64,000 nucleotides of DNA from Sphingomonas japonica (GCF_006346325.1 NZ_VDYR01000002.1:62001-126000); one strand, 5' to 3'. Counted from the stretch's first letter, positions 43,316 to 56,711 are shown. Numbers and translations are program-made. The notes: generated by a model from the letters alone, not told the origin.

Positions 43316-43870
43316 ATGAAGAAGACGCCGAACGACGGTCCGGTCATCATCAAGAAATACGCGAATCGCCGACTCTATAATACCGAGACCTCGTCCTACA
43401 TAACGCTCGACCATCTCGCCGCGATGACGCGCGAAGGCCGCGATTTCAAGGTCGTCGATGCGCGCAGCGACGACGACATCACCCACAATGTGCTGACTCA
43501 GATCATCATGGAAGAGGAAGCGCGCGGCCAGACGCTGCTTCCGGTCAGTTTCCTGCGCCAATTGATCGCCCTCTACGGCGATTCGATGCAGGCGATGGTG
43601 CCGGGTTATCTCGAGGCGTCGATGGACAGTTTCCGGCGCAATCAGGAACAATTCAAGACCGCGGTCGAAGGCGCATTCGCGCATTCGCCGTTCGCGGAGA
43701 TCGCCAAGCGCAACATGGCGATGTTCGACGCGGCAACCTCTGCGTTCAAGGCACCGGGCATGGCCGGGGCGGCAGGCGACGTGCCCGCCGCGAGCAAGGA
43801 TGACGAAATCGCCGCGCTGCGCGCCGAACTCGCCAAGCTGCAGGACAAGGTCGAGAAGCTGGGGCAGTAG
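43316..43870 (+). CDS. phaR: Polyhydroxyalkanoate synthesis repressor PhaR
   Basis: 184 residues. IIKKYANRRLYNTETSSYITLDHLAAMTREGRDFKVVDARSDDDITHNVLTQIIMEEE is the strongly conserved PhaR DNA- and PHB-binding N-terminus. The middle has the PHB_accumulation segment (PVSFLRQLIALYGDSMQAMVPGYLEASMDSF). An Ala/Lys-rich helix with a short coiled coil (IAALRAELAKLQDKVEKLG) ends it. PhaR represses phasin and its own promoter until PHB granules titrate it. It is divergent from the PhaC-like gene with 13 nt between start codons, so the promoters must lie inside the neighbouring coding regions. Confidence 0.95.
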   Translation: MKKTPNDGPVIIKKYANRRLYNTETSSYITLDHLAAMTREGRDFKVVDARSDDDITHNVLTQIIMEEEARGQTLLPVSFLRQLIALYGDSMQAMVPGYLEASMDSFRRNQEQFKTAVEGAFAHSPFAEIAKRNMAMFDAATSAFKAPGMAGAAGDVPAASKDDEIAALRAELAKLQDKVEKLGQ

Positions 43871-43925
43871 CGAGCCGCCAGCTACCAGTCGCGAACGGTC
43901 GAGCGAGCAGCCCGGACCGCGCGGC

Positions 43926-44177
43926 TTACTCCGCGTGTTCGGCCAGGACCGTCAGTCCGCGGGCGTTGACCTCGGCAAAGCCGCCTTCGACCCGAATCAG
44001 TTCGGGCTCGCCCTTTTCGGTGCGGTGTACCGCGATCGCGCCGTCGCGGATCATCGACATCAGCGGGGCATGCCCTTCGAGAACGCCGAAATCGCCCTCC
44101 GTGCCGGGGACGACGACCATGTGGACGTCCTCGGAGCGGACGAGCTTTTCAGGCGTGACGAGTTCGAAATGCAGCAT
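43926..44177 (-). CDS. atpC: ATP synthase F1 epsilon subunit (short form)
   Basis: 83 residues: [43 protein letters not shown] then a beta-rich remainder ([32 protein letters not shown]). This is just the N-terminal beta-sandwich that links the rotor to the c-ring; the usual two C-terminal helices (to about 130-140 aa) are missing, so epsilon cannot extend to inhibit F1. The stop codon is directly after a good domain end, so the shortness looks native rather than a truncation. It is the last gene of the atp operon, 47 nt after atpD. Confidence 0.93.
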   Translation of the reverse strand: MLHFELVTPEKLVRSEDVHMVVVPGTEGDFGVLEGHAPLMSMIRDGAIAVHRTEKGEPELIRVEGGFAEVNARGLTVLAEHAE

Positions 44178-44224
44178 GGTTCAATCCTTCAACTCCTCCC
44201 CACCAGGAGAGGGGCTGCGAAAAA

Positions 44225-46294
<2,070 letters not shown>

Positions 46295-46295
<1 letters not shown>

Positions 46296-47185
46296 CAGAG
46301 CGCCTCGGCTCCCGAGATGATTTCGACCAGTTCGGTGGTGATCGCAGCCTGGCGGGTGCGGTTATATTCGATCGTCAGGCGGTTGATCAGATCGCCGGCG
46401 TTGCGCGTGGCATTGTCCATCGCGGTCATCTTCGACCCCTGCTCCGACGCCGCATTCTCCCGCATCGCGCGGTAGAGCTGGACGGCGATGTTGCGCGGCA
46501 GCAGGTCGGCGAGGATCGTCTCCTCGTCGGGTTCGTAGGTGACGACGGCGCCGTCATTGGCCGCAGCCAGCGCGCCGGGCTCGACCTTCGGCACCGCGAC
46601 CGGGATCAACTGCTGCTCGGTCGGCTCCTGCGTCAGGACCGTCTTGAACGACGCGTAGAACAGGTGCGCGACATCGAATTCACCCGCCTCGTAGCGGGCG
46701 ACGAGATCGTCGGCATAGCCGCGCGCATCGTCGAACTTCAATTTGCCGAGATCGCCCGGCTCGACCGAATGCAGCATCTGGTCGCGATACAGGCGCGCGA
46801 GCACCGCGCGGCCCTTGCGGCCGATGGTGTAGAATTTGACCGTCTTGCCCTGCGCGATCAGTTCCTGCGCACGGCGGCGGGCGAGGCGCGCGATGTTGGT
46901 GTTGAACGCGCCCGCCAGCCCCTTGTCGGACGTCGCGACGACGAACAGGTGGACCTGATCGCGACCGGTACCGGCGATTAGCTTCGACGACTGATCGCTC
47001 AGCACCACGCGCGACGCCAGCCGCGCCATCACCGCCTCGAGCCGCTGGGCATAGGGACGCCCGGCCTCCGCCGCCTCCTGCGCGCGTCGCAGCTTCGCGG
47101 CGGCGACCATCTTCATCGCCTTGGTGATCTTCTGGGTCGACTTGACCGACCCGATCCGGATTTTCAGCGCCTTGAGAGAGGCCAT
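46295..47185 (-). CDS. atpG: ATP synthase F1 gamma subunit
   Basis: 296 residues. Central rotor shaft. N-terminal helix MASLKALKIRIGSVKSTQKITKAMKMVAAAKLRRAQEAAE and C-terminal helix NAASEQGSKMTAMDNATRNAGDLINRLTIEYNRTRQAAITTELVEIISGAEAL are the conserved coiled coil; the Rossmann-like middle has HLFVVATSDKGLAGAFNTNI. Length normal. It follows atpA after a 138-bp spacer containing a repeat element, and precedes the embedded lipoprotein gene. Confidence 0.96.
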
Positions 47186-47213
47186 TCCTGTTTCACCATG
47201 TCCCTAGCCATCA

Positions 47214-47297
47214 TGCTGAACTTGTTTCAGCATCCACCCATCCCCAAGCAACGGCGGGGACGGTTGCACGGTGGACCCCGAAACAAGTTCAGGGTGA
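47214..47297. repeat. Inverted pair of palindromic repeat units between atpA and atpG
   Basis: Two inverted copies of a CTGAACTTGTTTC core. Left copy TGCTGAA-CTTGT-TTCAGCA (47214-47232) forms a 7-bp stem; right copy CCCCGAAACAAGTTCAGGG (47277-47295 on the plus strand) forms a similar stem with one mismatch. Units of this kind recur in intergenic regions of sphingomonad genomes as I recall them. Here it lies between two genes of one operon, where its RNA hairpins could tune relative expression of alpha and gamma. Confidence 0.7.
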
Positions 47298-47323
47298 CGA
47301 CCGTGTGTTGTCAGCCCGCAGCC

Positions 47324-49449
<2,126 letters not shown>

Positions 49450-49645
49450 GCGATCGAATTCCTCATTCGGGCACAAATATTGGCCCCATACGAAAAGGGG
49501 GGCGCACGCATGGCGTCCCCGATGGGTTGGCGGGCTGCTAGCATCGGTGCACGCATCGCGCAAGCCGAGCGCGCTTCGGTCTTGCAGGCGGCGGGGCGGG
49601 CGCTTTATCCTCGCTGCGGGGATTCGATCGAAGGGGGGAAGGCGA

Positions 49646-50584
49646 ATGATCGGGAAGGCTGTCAAGCCGTGGTCGGTTACGATCGCGGCGGCGCTGCTGT
49701 GCACTGGAGGGTTTGCGCATGCCGAAAGCGCGGCGGTCACCGCCGGCGCTCCGGCGCCCGCGCGCGAGGTGGCGATGACGCACTCGATCGCGATCGATCG
49801 GATCGGGGGCACCGACGGAATGCAGCTGTCGCTCGCGCTCGAACGCCTGCTGGCGCAGCCTGGCGCCAACGGGCAGCCCTATTTCGATCTGCTCGCCGGC
49901 CGGCGCGGTGCCGACAGCGCCGACGTCATCCTCGAAGGGGTCGTCACCACCGGCGTCGACGAGGGCCGCGTCAAGCTGACGCGCAACCGCTGCATCGACG
50001 AGCAGGACGGCAAGTGCGCCAAGCGCGAGGATGTCGAGCTCGATTGTCGGCGCCGGATCATCGACGTGCGCGCCGACGTCCGCGTGGCGACCGGCGAGGA
50101 AGGGCGCGTACTCTATTCCGAGGCCAAGCCGCAGCGCCGCGAGTCGAGCTGGTGCCCCGGCGATGACCGGCCCGCGCCTACCGAGCAGTTGGTGTCGGCG
50201 ATGATCGAGACGATCGCTGCGCAGATCCACGCCGATCTGGTGCCGCGCGAATCGCAGGTCAACGTGCGCTTTCGCGAAGGGCGCAAGGGCATGGGCAAGA
50301 GTGAGGGCGAACGGTTCAAGCAGGCGATCCGCCTCACGCAGCGCGACCTGCCGGGCGCATGCGGCGAGTTCCGCGCGATCGAGGCGGCAATGCCCGGCCA
50401 CCCCTCGACCGCGTTCAACCTGGCGCTGTGCGCGGAAGCGGCGGGCGACCTGGCGGCGGCGGAAGCGGCCTATCGCCGCGCGCAGGCGATCGAGCCGCGC
50501 GCCGGCGACATCCGCGAGGCGCTCGACCGGATAGCCGCGACCATGGCGATGCGCGCCGACCTGGCGCAACGCGCCGCACTTTGA
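49646..50584 (+). CDS. Exported TPR-containing protein
   Basis: 312 residues from the ATG at 49646 (GGGGGAAGG 6 nt upstream). Signal peptide (VTIAAALLCTGGFAHA). A middle domain with four Cys (NRCIDEQDGKCAKREDVELDCRR, then SSWCPGD) that may form disulfides in the periplasm, then LVSAMIETIAAQIHADLVPRESQVNVRFREGRKGMGKSEGERFKQAI. The C-terminus has about two TPR repeats (AFNLALCAEAAGDLAAAEAAYRRAQAIEPRAG). No named family recognised. It is monocistronic, divergent from atpH. Confidence 0.75.
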   Translation: MIGKAVKPWSVTIAAALLCTGGFAHAESAAVTAGAPAPAREVAMTHSIAIDRIGGTDGMQLSLALERLLAQPGANGQPYFDLLAGRRGADSADVILEGVVTTGVDEGRVKLTRNRCIDEQDGKCAKREDVELDCRRRIIDVRADVRVATGEEGRVLYSEAKPQRRESSWCPGDDRPAPTEQLVSAMIETIAAQIHADLVPRESQVNVRFREGRKGMGKSEGERFKQAIRLTQRDLPGACGEFRAIEAAMPGHPSTAFNLALCAEAAGDLAAAEAAYRRAQAIEPRAGDIREALDRIAATMAMRADLAQRAAL

Positions 50585-50633
50585 ACGCAAGCGGCAGGAT
50601 GCCGCAGGCGGGCATCGCCGCTATATCGGAGGC

Positions 50634-51671
50634 ATGAACACCCGCTTTCACATCACCGACGCGGTCGCCTGGGCGGCGTTCGAAGCCCGCGACCGCGCCT
50701 ATGACGGGCGCGTGATCGGTGCGGTCACCACCACCGGCATCTACTGCAAGCCGAGCTGCCCCGCGCGGCGCCCCTTGCGCGAACATGTCGTGTTCTATCG
50801 TGACGCGGACGAGGCGCGCGCGGCGGGGTTTCGCGCGTGCCTGCGCTGCAAGCCCGACGCGGTCGGCCGCGACCGCGTCGCGGTGGCCCAGGCGGTCGCG
50901 GCGATCGAGGCGGCGGAGGAGGCGATCGGGCTGGAGCAGCTTGCCGGGCAGGTCGGCTATGCGCCGCATCATTTCCACCGCCTGTTCAAACGCGCGACCG
51001 GAGTGACGCCCGCGGCATATGCGCGCAGCTTGCGCGCCCGCCGCGCCGCGGAGGCGCTGCAGGGGGACGGCAGCGTTACCGAAGCGATCTACGAAGCCGG
51101 CTATTCCGCGCCGAGCCGCTTTTACGAGACCGCCGCAGACCGGTTGGGCATGACGCCATCGGCGTGGAAGCGCGGCGGCGCGGGCGTGACGATCCGCTGG
51201 ACGCGCGCCGAGACCAGCCTGGGCCCATTGCTGATCGCGGCGACCGACAAGGGGCTGTGCCGGGTCGCGTTCGACGAGGACGAGGCGGCGCTCGCGCTGC
51301 GCTTCCCCGCAGCGGAGATCATTCGGGGCGGCGCGGTGCTGGCGGGACTGGCAGCGCGCGTGGTGGCCGAGGTCGAGACGCCGGGGCGCGACCATGACCT
51401 GCCGCTCGACGTGCAGGGCACCGCATTCCAGGAAGCGGTGTGGCAAGCATTGCGCGCGATCCCGCCGGGGGAAAGCCTGAGCTACGCGCAGCTCGCTGCG
51501 GCTGCCGGCAATTCCGGCGCGGTGCGTGCGACCGGGACGGCATGCGGCGCCAACCAGGTGGCGGTGGTGATCCCCTGCCACCGTGCGCTGCGCAGCGACG
51601 GCTCGCTGGGCGGCTATGCCTATGGCCTCGACCGCAAGGTGGCGCTGCGCAAACGCGAGGGAGCGCAGTGA
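50634..51671 (+). CDS. ada: Bifunctional DNA methylation-repair protein and regulator Ada
   Basis: 345 residues in the E. coli Ada order: N-terminal phosphotriester methyl-acceptor domain with zinc ligands Cys38, Cys42, Cys69, Cys72 (GIYCKPSCPAR; CLRCKPD), an AraC-type HTH pair (LEQLAGQVGYAPHHFHRLFKRATGVTPAAYARSLR), and a C-terminal O6-alkylguanine methyltransferase with nucleophile Cys in IPCHRALRSDGSLGGYAYGLDRK. Cys38 is the residue methylated in E. coli Ada. The stop overlaps the following DUF1203 start (GTGA), coupling the two genes. Confidence 0.95.
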   Translation: MNTRFHITDAVAWAAFEARDRAYDGRVIGAVTTTGIYCKPSCPARRPLREHVVFYRDADEARAAGFRACLRCKPDAVGRDRVAVAQAVAAIEAAEEAIGLEQLAGQVGYAPHHFHRLFKRATGVTPAAYARSLRARRAAEALQGDGSVTEAIYEAGYSAPSRFYETAADRLGMTPSAWKRGGAGVTIRWTRAETSLGPLLIAATDKGLCRVAFDEDEAALALRFPAAEIIRGGAVLAGLAARVVAEVETPGRDHDLPLDVQGTAFQEAVWQALRAIPPGESLSYAQLAAAAGNSGAVRATGTACGANQVAVVIPCHRALRSDGSLGGYAYGLDRKVALRKREGAQ

Positions 51672-52138
51672 CCGGGTTCGTCATCGCCGGGCTCGATCCC
51701 GCGCCGTTCGCGCCGCTCTACGGACTGAGCGACGCGGCGCTCGCCGAGCGTCAGGTCGTGCGGATGCGCGCCGATGCCAAACCCGGATTCCCGTGCCGCG
51801 TGACGCTGGAGGATGCCGAACCGGGAGAAGCGGTGTTGCTGCTCAACCACGAGCATCTTGCCGTCGCCAATCCCTATCGCTCGCGCCATGCCATCTTCGT
51901 GCGCGAGGGAGCGCAGCGCGCGGCGACGTTCACCGACACGGTTCCAGAGCAGCTGGCGATCCGGCTGCTGTCGGTACGCGCGTTCGGCCGATCGGACATG
52001 ATGATCGACGCCGAAGTGCTGGAAGGCAGCGGTTTGCAGGACGAGATCGCCCGGCTCTTCAACGCGCCGGAGGTTGCCTACATCCACGTCCACAATGCCC
52101 GACGCGGCTGCTTCGCTGCGCGCGTCGATCGCCGCTGA
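51668..52138 (+). CDS. DUF1203-family protein
   Basis: 156 residues from a GTG at 51668 overlapping the ada stop. DUF1203 features: FPCRVTLEDAEPGEAVLLLNHEHLAVANPYRSRHAIFVREGA in the first half, LSVRAFGRSDMMIDAEVLEGSGLQDEIARLFNAPEVAYIHVHNARRGCFAARV at the end (conserved H-x-H-N and Cys). No function is known. Overlap with ada suggests co-expression, perhaps in the same alkylation stress response. Confidence 0.85.
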   Translation: MTGFVIAGLDPAPFAPLYGLSDAALAERQVVRMRADAKPGFPCRVTLEDAEPGEAVLLLNHEHLAVANPYRSRHAIFVREGAQRAATFTDTVPEQLAIRLLSVRAFGRSDMMIDAEVLEGSGLQDEIARLFNAPEVAYIHVHNARRGCFAARVDRR

Positions 52139-53653
52139 CTACCCCGCCTTGCGACAGCGATAGACCAGCTTTTCGTTGGGCAGCGACGGCAGCGCGTTGC
52201 GGATCGCCGATTGCTGGGTGGCGAGGTTGGCGCGCGGCGCCGATTCGCCCGAGCACGCCTTGAGCTGGACACCGCTGCGCAGTTCGCGGGCGCGCGTCAT
52301 CGCCGCGGCCGAGAGGAGATAGCGGGTGTTCGAATAGGTCAGCGTCGCTGGATCGAACTCGAGCACCGACACCGTCTGCTCCTCTTCCGGCACCAGGATG
52401 CGTTCCCAGCCGCCGGTGTCCTCGGCATATTGGGTGCGGCCGTTGACGCAGCCGTCGGCGCCCCACTCGATCCGCACCGGCGCGGCCGACGACACCGTCA
52501 CCCGGCTGCGGTCGGGGAGCAGCGTGCAGACCAGCGGGCCAAGCGCCGCGGTGCGGTCGGCGGTGGTCTTTCCGGCCGTGTCGGCCCCGGCCTCGACCGC
52601 GGCATCCGCATCAAAGTCTGGGCGCAGGAAGAAGGCGGCGACGGCGGCGACCATCAGCACGCCGCCGATCGACGCGGCCCAGATCGCGGCGCGCTTCTGC
52701 CCGCGCGATGCCAGCAGCCCGCCGCCGCCCAGCCCAAGCGCGCCGAGCACGAGCAGCAGTGCGGCAAGCGCCATGACATTCTCGCGCGTGGTTTCGTTGT
52801 CGGCGCGCGCCGCCGCGATCGCACGTTCGCGGGCGATGCGCGCATCGGTCGCGGCCTCGCGCTCGCGCAATGCCGCTTCGGCCCTGGCGGCGGCTTCGGC
52901 GTCGCGATCCTGTTCGAGCCGCTCCTGAATGCTGGTGCAGGGCGCAGCGACGACCTGCGCTTCCTGCGACGCGCCGCGCAGGAAGGCGGCGAGCTCGGCA
53001 TTGGCGATGGCGAACGCAAAGGTGCCGTCGCCGTCGTCTCCGCGGGTGATCGCCGAATTGACCCCGACCACGCGCCCGCACGGATCGAGCAACGGGCCGC
53101 CGGAATTGCCGCGCGCGATGTTGGCCGAATGGAGGAGCACCGCCGTGCCGACCAGGTTACGCGCGCCCGAGAATAGCCCCGACGAGCGCACCGGCGACAA
53201 GGGGGTAATGAAATCCGCGGCCGACTGCGCAGTGGCGATATCGACATTGCCGGGATAGCCGAGCGCGATCACCGGGTCGCCATCGGTCAGCACGCCGTTG
53301 AACAGGGTGAGCGGCGGCAGCCGCACGCCGGTGAACTCGACCAGCGCGAGATCGCGATCGACATCCACCGCGATCAGGCTGCCCTGGTAGCTCTTGTCGC
53401 CTTCGGATGGCACCACGCCGATCAGGACGTTGCCGGGATAGCGCGCCGCGAGTTCGACGACATGCGCATTGGTGACGATGCGGTTGGGGGCGATCGCAAA
53501 GCCCGACCCGTGCCCGAAGCCGACGACTTCGTCATCGACCACCGCAATCGTGACGATCCGCACGACGCCGCGCCCGGCGGCGGAAATATCATCGGCGCGC
53601 GCCGGTGTGGCTAGCGTCAGACACGCCAGCAGCAGTCCGAGCCAACGGATCAT
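52139..53653 (-). CDS. Membrane-anchored trypsin-like serine protease
   Basis: 504 residues. Signal peptide (LGLLLACLTLATPARA), S1C protease core with His in VTNAHVVEL, Asp in DVDRDLALVEF and Ser in ARGNSGGPLLDPCGRVVGVNS. An Ala/Glu/Arg-rich coiled coil follows (ERLEQDRDAEAAARAEAALREREAATDARIA), then two membrane helices (LAALLLVLGALGLGGGGLLA; AAIWAASIGGVLMVAAVAAFFL) and a C-terminal domain of about 150 residues with Cys pairs. There is no PDZ domain, unlike DegP. A protease fused to helices and a second exported domain is an unusual layout; substrate unknown. Confidence 0.85.
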   Translation of the reverse strand: MIRWLGLLLACLTLATPARADDISAAGRGVVRIVTIAVVDDEVVGFGHGSGFAIAPNRIVTNAHVVELAARYPGNVLIGVVPSEGDKSYQGSLIAVDVDRDLALVEFTGVRLPPLTLFNGVLTDGDPVIALGYPGNVDIATAQSAADFITPLSPVRSSGLFSGARNLVGTAVLLHSANIARGNSGGPLLDPCGRVVGVNSAITRGDDGDGTFAFAIANAELAAFLRGASQEAQVVAAPCTSIQERLEQDRDAEAAARAEAALREREAATDARIARERAIAAARADNETTRENVMALAALLLVLGALGLGGGGLLASRGQKRAAIWAASIGGVLMVAAVAAFFLRPDFDADAAVEAGADTAGKTTADRTAALGPLVCTLLPDRSRVTVSSAAPVRIEWGADGCVNGRTQYAEDTGGWERILVPEEEQTVSVLEFDPATLTYSNTRYLLSAAAMTRARELRSGVQLKACSGESAPRANLATQQSAIRNALPSLPNEKLVYRCRKAG

Positions 53654-53713
53654 TCAAGCGCCCCCGAGTTCAGCAGATCGCGTTTCGGGGAAATCGCGAA
53701 ATGGCGCAAGCAT

Positions 53714-55885
53714 TCACAGGAAATTATACGGATCGACATCCACGATCACGCGCACCCTTGCCGGCCATTCGACCCGGTTCAACCAGTCGCGGATCACGTC
53801 CTGGACATCGAGCGCGCGGCGCGCGTGGACAAGCAGGCGAAAGCGGTGGCGGCCGCGCAGCATCGCCAGCGGGGCGGGGGCGGGGCCGTAGACGTGCATC
53901 GCGTCGATATCGGGGACACAGCGGGCCAGCGCGCGGGCGGTGTCGTCGGCTGCGGCCTTGTCCTCCGACGACACGACGATCGCCGCATAGCGGCCGAAGG
54001 GAGGCGCGGCGGCATCGCGGCGCGCTTCGGTCTCGGCGGCATAAAAGCCCTCGGCATCGCCCGAGATCAGCGCCTGCATGACGCTGGCGTCGGGGGCGGT
54101 GGTCTGGAGATAGACATGGCCGGGCTTGTCGCCGCGCCCCGCGCGACCCGACACCTGCATGATCTGCTGGAAGGTCCGCTCGGCCGCGCGCAGGTCGCCG
54201 CCTGCGAGACCCAGGTCGGCATCGACCACGCCGACCAGGGTGAGGTTGGGGAAATGATAGCCCTTGGTCACCAGCTGCGTGCCGACGACGATGTCGATCT
54301 CGCCCGCTTCCATGCGGCCGACGAACTCGGCGGCCTTGGCGGGTGACCAGATCGTGTCCGACGTGACGATGGCGGTGCGCGCCTGCGGCCATAGCAGCGC
54401 GACCTCATCGGCGATGCGCTCGACTCCCGGGCCGCACGCGACCAGGCTCTCCTCCTCGCCGCATTCGGGGCAAGCGCGCGGGGACGGGATCATGTGCCCG
54501 CAATGGTGGCAGGCGAGGCGGCTGATCAGCCGGTGCTCGACCATCCATGCGGTGCAGTTGGGGCATTGGAAGCGATGCCCGCAATGGCGGCACAGGGTCA
54601 GCGGAGCATAGCCGCGGCGGTTGAGAAACAGCAGCGCCTGTTCACCGCGCTCGAGCGTCGCGTCGATCGCGGTGACGAGCGGCGGCGCGATCCAGCGGCC
54701 GCGTTCGGGGGGCTGGGCGAGCAGGTCGATCGCCGCGATCGACGGCATCTGCGCCTCGCCGAAGCGGGCGGGAAGCTTGAGTTCCTCGTAGCGGCCGAGT
54801 TCGACCTGGTGCCGGGTTTCGATCGCCGGCGTGGCGGTGGCGAGCACCACCGGGCATTCCTCGAACTTGCCGCGCATCACCGCGACGTCGCGGGCATGAT
54901 AGTGGACGCCGTCCTCCTGCTTGAAGCTGGTCTCGTGCGCTTCGTCGACGACGATCAGCCCGAGATTGGGGTAGGGCAAGAACAGCGCGGAGCGCGCGCC
55001 GACCGTGACCAGCGCCTCGCCGCTGGCGATCGCGCGCCACGCGCGGCGGCGCTGCGACTGGCGCAGGCCCGAATGCCACGCCACCGGCTCGCAGCCGAAG
55101 CGCGCGTGGAAACGCTTGAGGAACGGTTCGGTCAGCGCGATTTCGGGGAGCAGCACCAGCGTCTGGCGGCCCGCGCGGATCGCGGCGGCGACCGCCTCGA
55201 AATAGACTTCGGTCTTGCCCGATCCGGTGACGCCGTCGAGCAGGAACGGCTGAAACTGCGCTGCGCCGACGGATTGGCGCAAGATGCTGGCGACGTCGGA
55301 CTGGATGTCGGACAGCTCGGGCGGGGCGTGGTTCGGGTCGGGCCGCGGATAGGGATGGTCGATATCGACCTCGATCCCTTCGAGCGCGCCCGCCTTGACC
55401 AGCCCGCGGATCACCGCGTCGGAGACGTCGGCGGTCGTAGCGAGTTCGCGGATCAGGCCCTGACGATCGCCGATCCGTTCCAGCGCCTGTTCGCGCTGCG
55501 GCGTCATCCTGCCCGGCGCCGTGCCGGACGCGCGGTACTCGGTGACGGTCCTGGCGCCCTCGAGCGCGGAAGTAGAGGCGAGCGCCATACGCAGCACGCT
55601 GGCCAGCGGGGCGAGATAATAGTCGGCGGTCCATTCGATCAGGCGGCGCAGCGATTCCGGGATCGGTGGCGCGTCCACCACGCCGAGCAGGTTGCGCAGG
55701 CGGTTGTCGCCGACTTCCTCGGTCGCGAGGCGATCGGCTTCCCAGACGACCCCCAGCAATTGCCGCGGGCCGAGCGGGGCGACGACGATCGATCCCGGCG
55801 CGGCTTCAATCCCGTGCGGCACCCGGTAGTCGAGCGGGCCGAGCGCGGAATTCATGACGATGACGCGGGCGCGGGACGATGGCAT
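53714..55885 (-). CDS. priA: Primosomal helicase PriA
   Basis: 723 residues from the ATG at 55885 (ATGs at 55894 and 55855 are alternatives). Restarts stalled replication forks. N-terminal 3'-DNA-binding domain (ARVIVMNSALGPLDYRVPHG), Walker A LLDGVTGSGKTEVYFEAV, DEAH box IVVDEAHETSFKQEDG, zinc-binding Cys pairs (CRHCGHRFQCPNC; CHHCG; CPECG) and helicase motif VSGRAGRGDKPG. Length matches the family. The frame extends upstream across the DUF2490 gene start region but without similarity. Confidence 0.95.
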   Translation of the reverse strand: MPSSRARVIVMNSALGPLDYRVPHGIEAAPGSIVVAPLGPRQLLGVVWEADRLATEEVGDNRLRNLLGVVDAPPIPESLRRLIEWTADYYLAPLASVLRMALASTSALEGARTVTEYRASGTAPGRMTPQREQALERIGDRQGLIRELATTADVSDAVIRGLVKAGALEGIEVDIDHPYPRPDPNHAPPELSDIQSDVASILRQSVGAAQFQPFLLDGVTGSGKTEVYFEAVAAAIRAGRQTLVLLPEIALTEPFLKRFHARFGCEPVAWHSGLRQSQRRRAWRAIASGEALVTVGARSALFLPYPNLGLIVVDEAHETSFKQEDGVHYHARDVAVMRGKFEECPVVLATATPAIETRHQVELGRYEELKLPARFGEAQMPSIAAIDLLAQPPERGRWIAPPLVTAIDATLERGEQALLFLNRRGYAPLTLCRHCGHRFQCPNCTAWMVEHRLISRLACHHCGHMIPSPRACPECGEEESLVACGPGVERIADEVALLWPQARTAIVTSDTIWSPAKAAEFVGRMEAGEIDIVVGTQLVTKGYHFPNLTLVGVVDADLGLAGGDLRAAERTFQQIMQVSGRAGRGDKPGHVYLQTTAPDASVMQALISGDAEGFYAAETEARRDAAAPPFGRYAAIVVSSEDKAAADDTARALARCVPDIDAMHVYGPAPAPLAMLRGRHRFRLLVHARRALDVQDVIRDWLNRVEWPARVRVIVDVDPYNFL

Positions 55886-55925
55886 GGCCTGCATATCGCG
55901 TGTCGGGGGCGAAAGCGGAACCCCG

Positions 55926-56600
55926 CTAGGGTGCGTAGGTAAGCGCGACCACCGCGACATGGTCCATCGCATCGCGCGCGCCATTGCGGCCGAACTCGAC
56001 GGCGTTGAGATAGCCGGCCTCGACCTGCAGCGCGCCATTCAGCTTGTGCCGGATCGAGGCATGGTTGCGGATCCGGAACAACCCGCTCTGGTTGTTCCAG
56101 TCGGCCTTGCCGCCGAAAAAGCTCTCGTGACGAAGCGCCCACGAGGTCGGGCCACCCGGGGTAAATGGCCGCGCATAAGCGATTTGCGGGCGAAGTCGGA
56201 AATGCACATCGTCGCCGTCGTTGCGAAACCGCTGTTCGAAGCGGAGCTGGCCTGTGAGCGTGCCGCCGGCGATCTTCGCCAGATCGACCGCCACCTGCTG
56301 GCGCAGGCGATTCTCGATCGTGCCGGGATCGCGGCGTGCGCTGTCGTTGCGCTGGTAGCCGATCTGAAGCCGCGCCCCGCTGTCGAGCGTGCGGGTGACC
56401 CACAGCGACTGGATCGTCTCGTACAATCCGCCATCGGCATCGCTGAAGCGCACGGTCGATTCGATGTCGAGGCTCAGCCGCTTCTCCAGCGGGACGATCG
56501 CCACCCCGGTCAGCCACAATTTCGCATCCTGCTCCTGCGCGCTGGCGGGCGCGATGCAGCCGAGTGCTGCGGCGGGGATCAGGAAATGGCGGATCGGCAT
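55926..56600 (-). CDS. DUF2490-family outer-membrane beta-barrel protein
   Basis: 224 residues from the ATG at 56600. Signal peptide (FLIPAAALGCIAPASAQ), then alternating strands (KLWLTGVAIVPLEKRLSLDIESTVRF; SLWVTRTLDSGARLQIGYQRN; NRLRQQVAVDLAK; GQLRFEQRF; RLRPQIAYARPF). The pattern fits DUF2490, a predicted small barrel. The C-terminus (VALTYAP) is not the classic Phe ending. It precedes priA by 40 nt and is divergent from the transaldolase gene. Role unknown. Confidence 0.78.
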   Translation of the reverse strand: MPIRHFLIPAAALGCIAPASAQEQDAKLWLTGVAIVPLEKRLSLDIESTVRFSDADGGLYETIQSLWVTRTLDSGARLQIGYQRNDSARRDPGTIENRLRQQVAVDLAKIAGGTLTGQLRFEQRFRNDGDDVHFRLRPQIAYARPFTPGGPTSWALRHESFFGGKADWNNQSGLFRIRNHASIRHKLNGALQVEAGYLNAVEFGRNGARDAMDHVAVVALTYAP

Positions 56601-56711
56601 GGCATCTCTTGGCACGGCTGTACGCTTGCCACATGACGCGGTAGAGGCGGTCGCGACGCGCGCCTAGCAGGCCGTCACCCGATTGTCACAAAGTGAAATG
56701 AGGCCCGCGCC

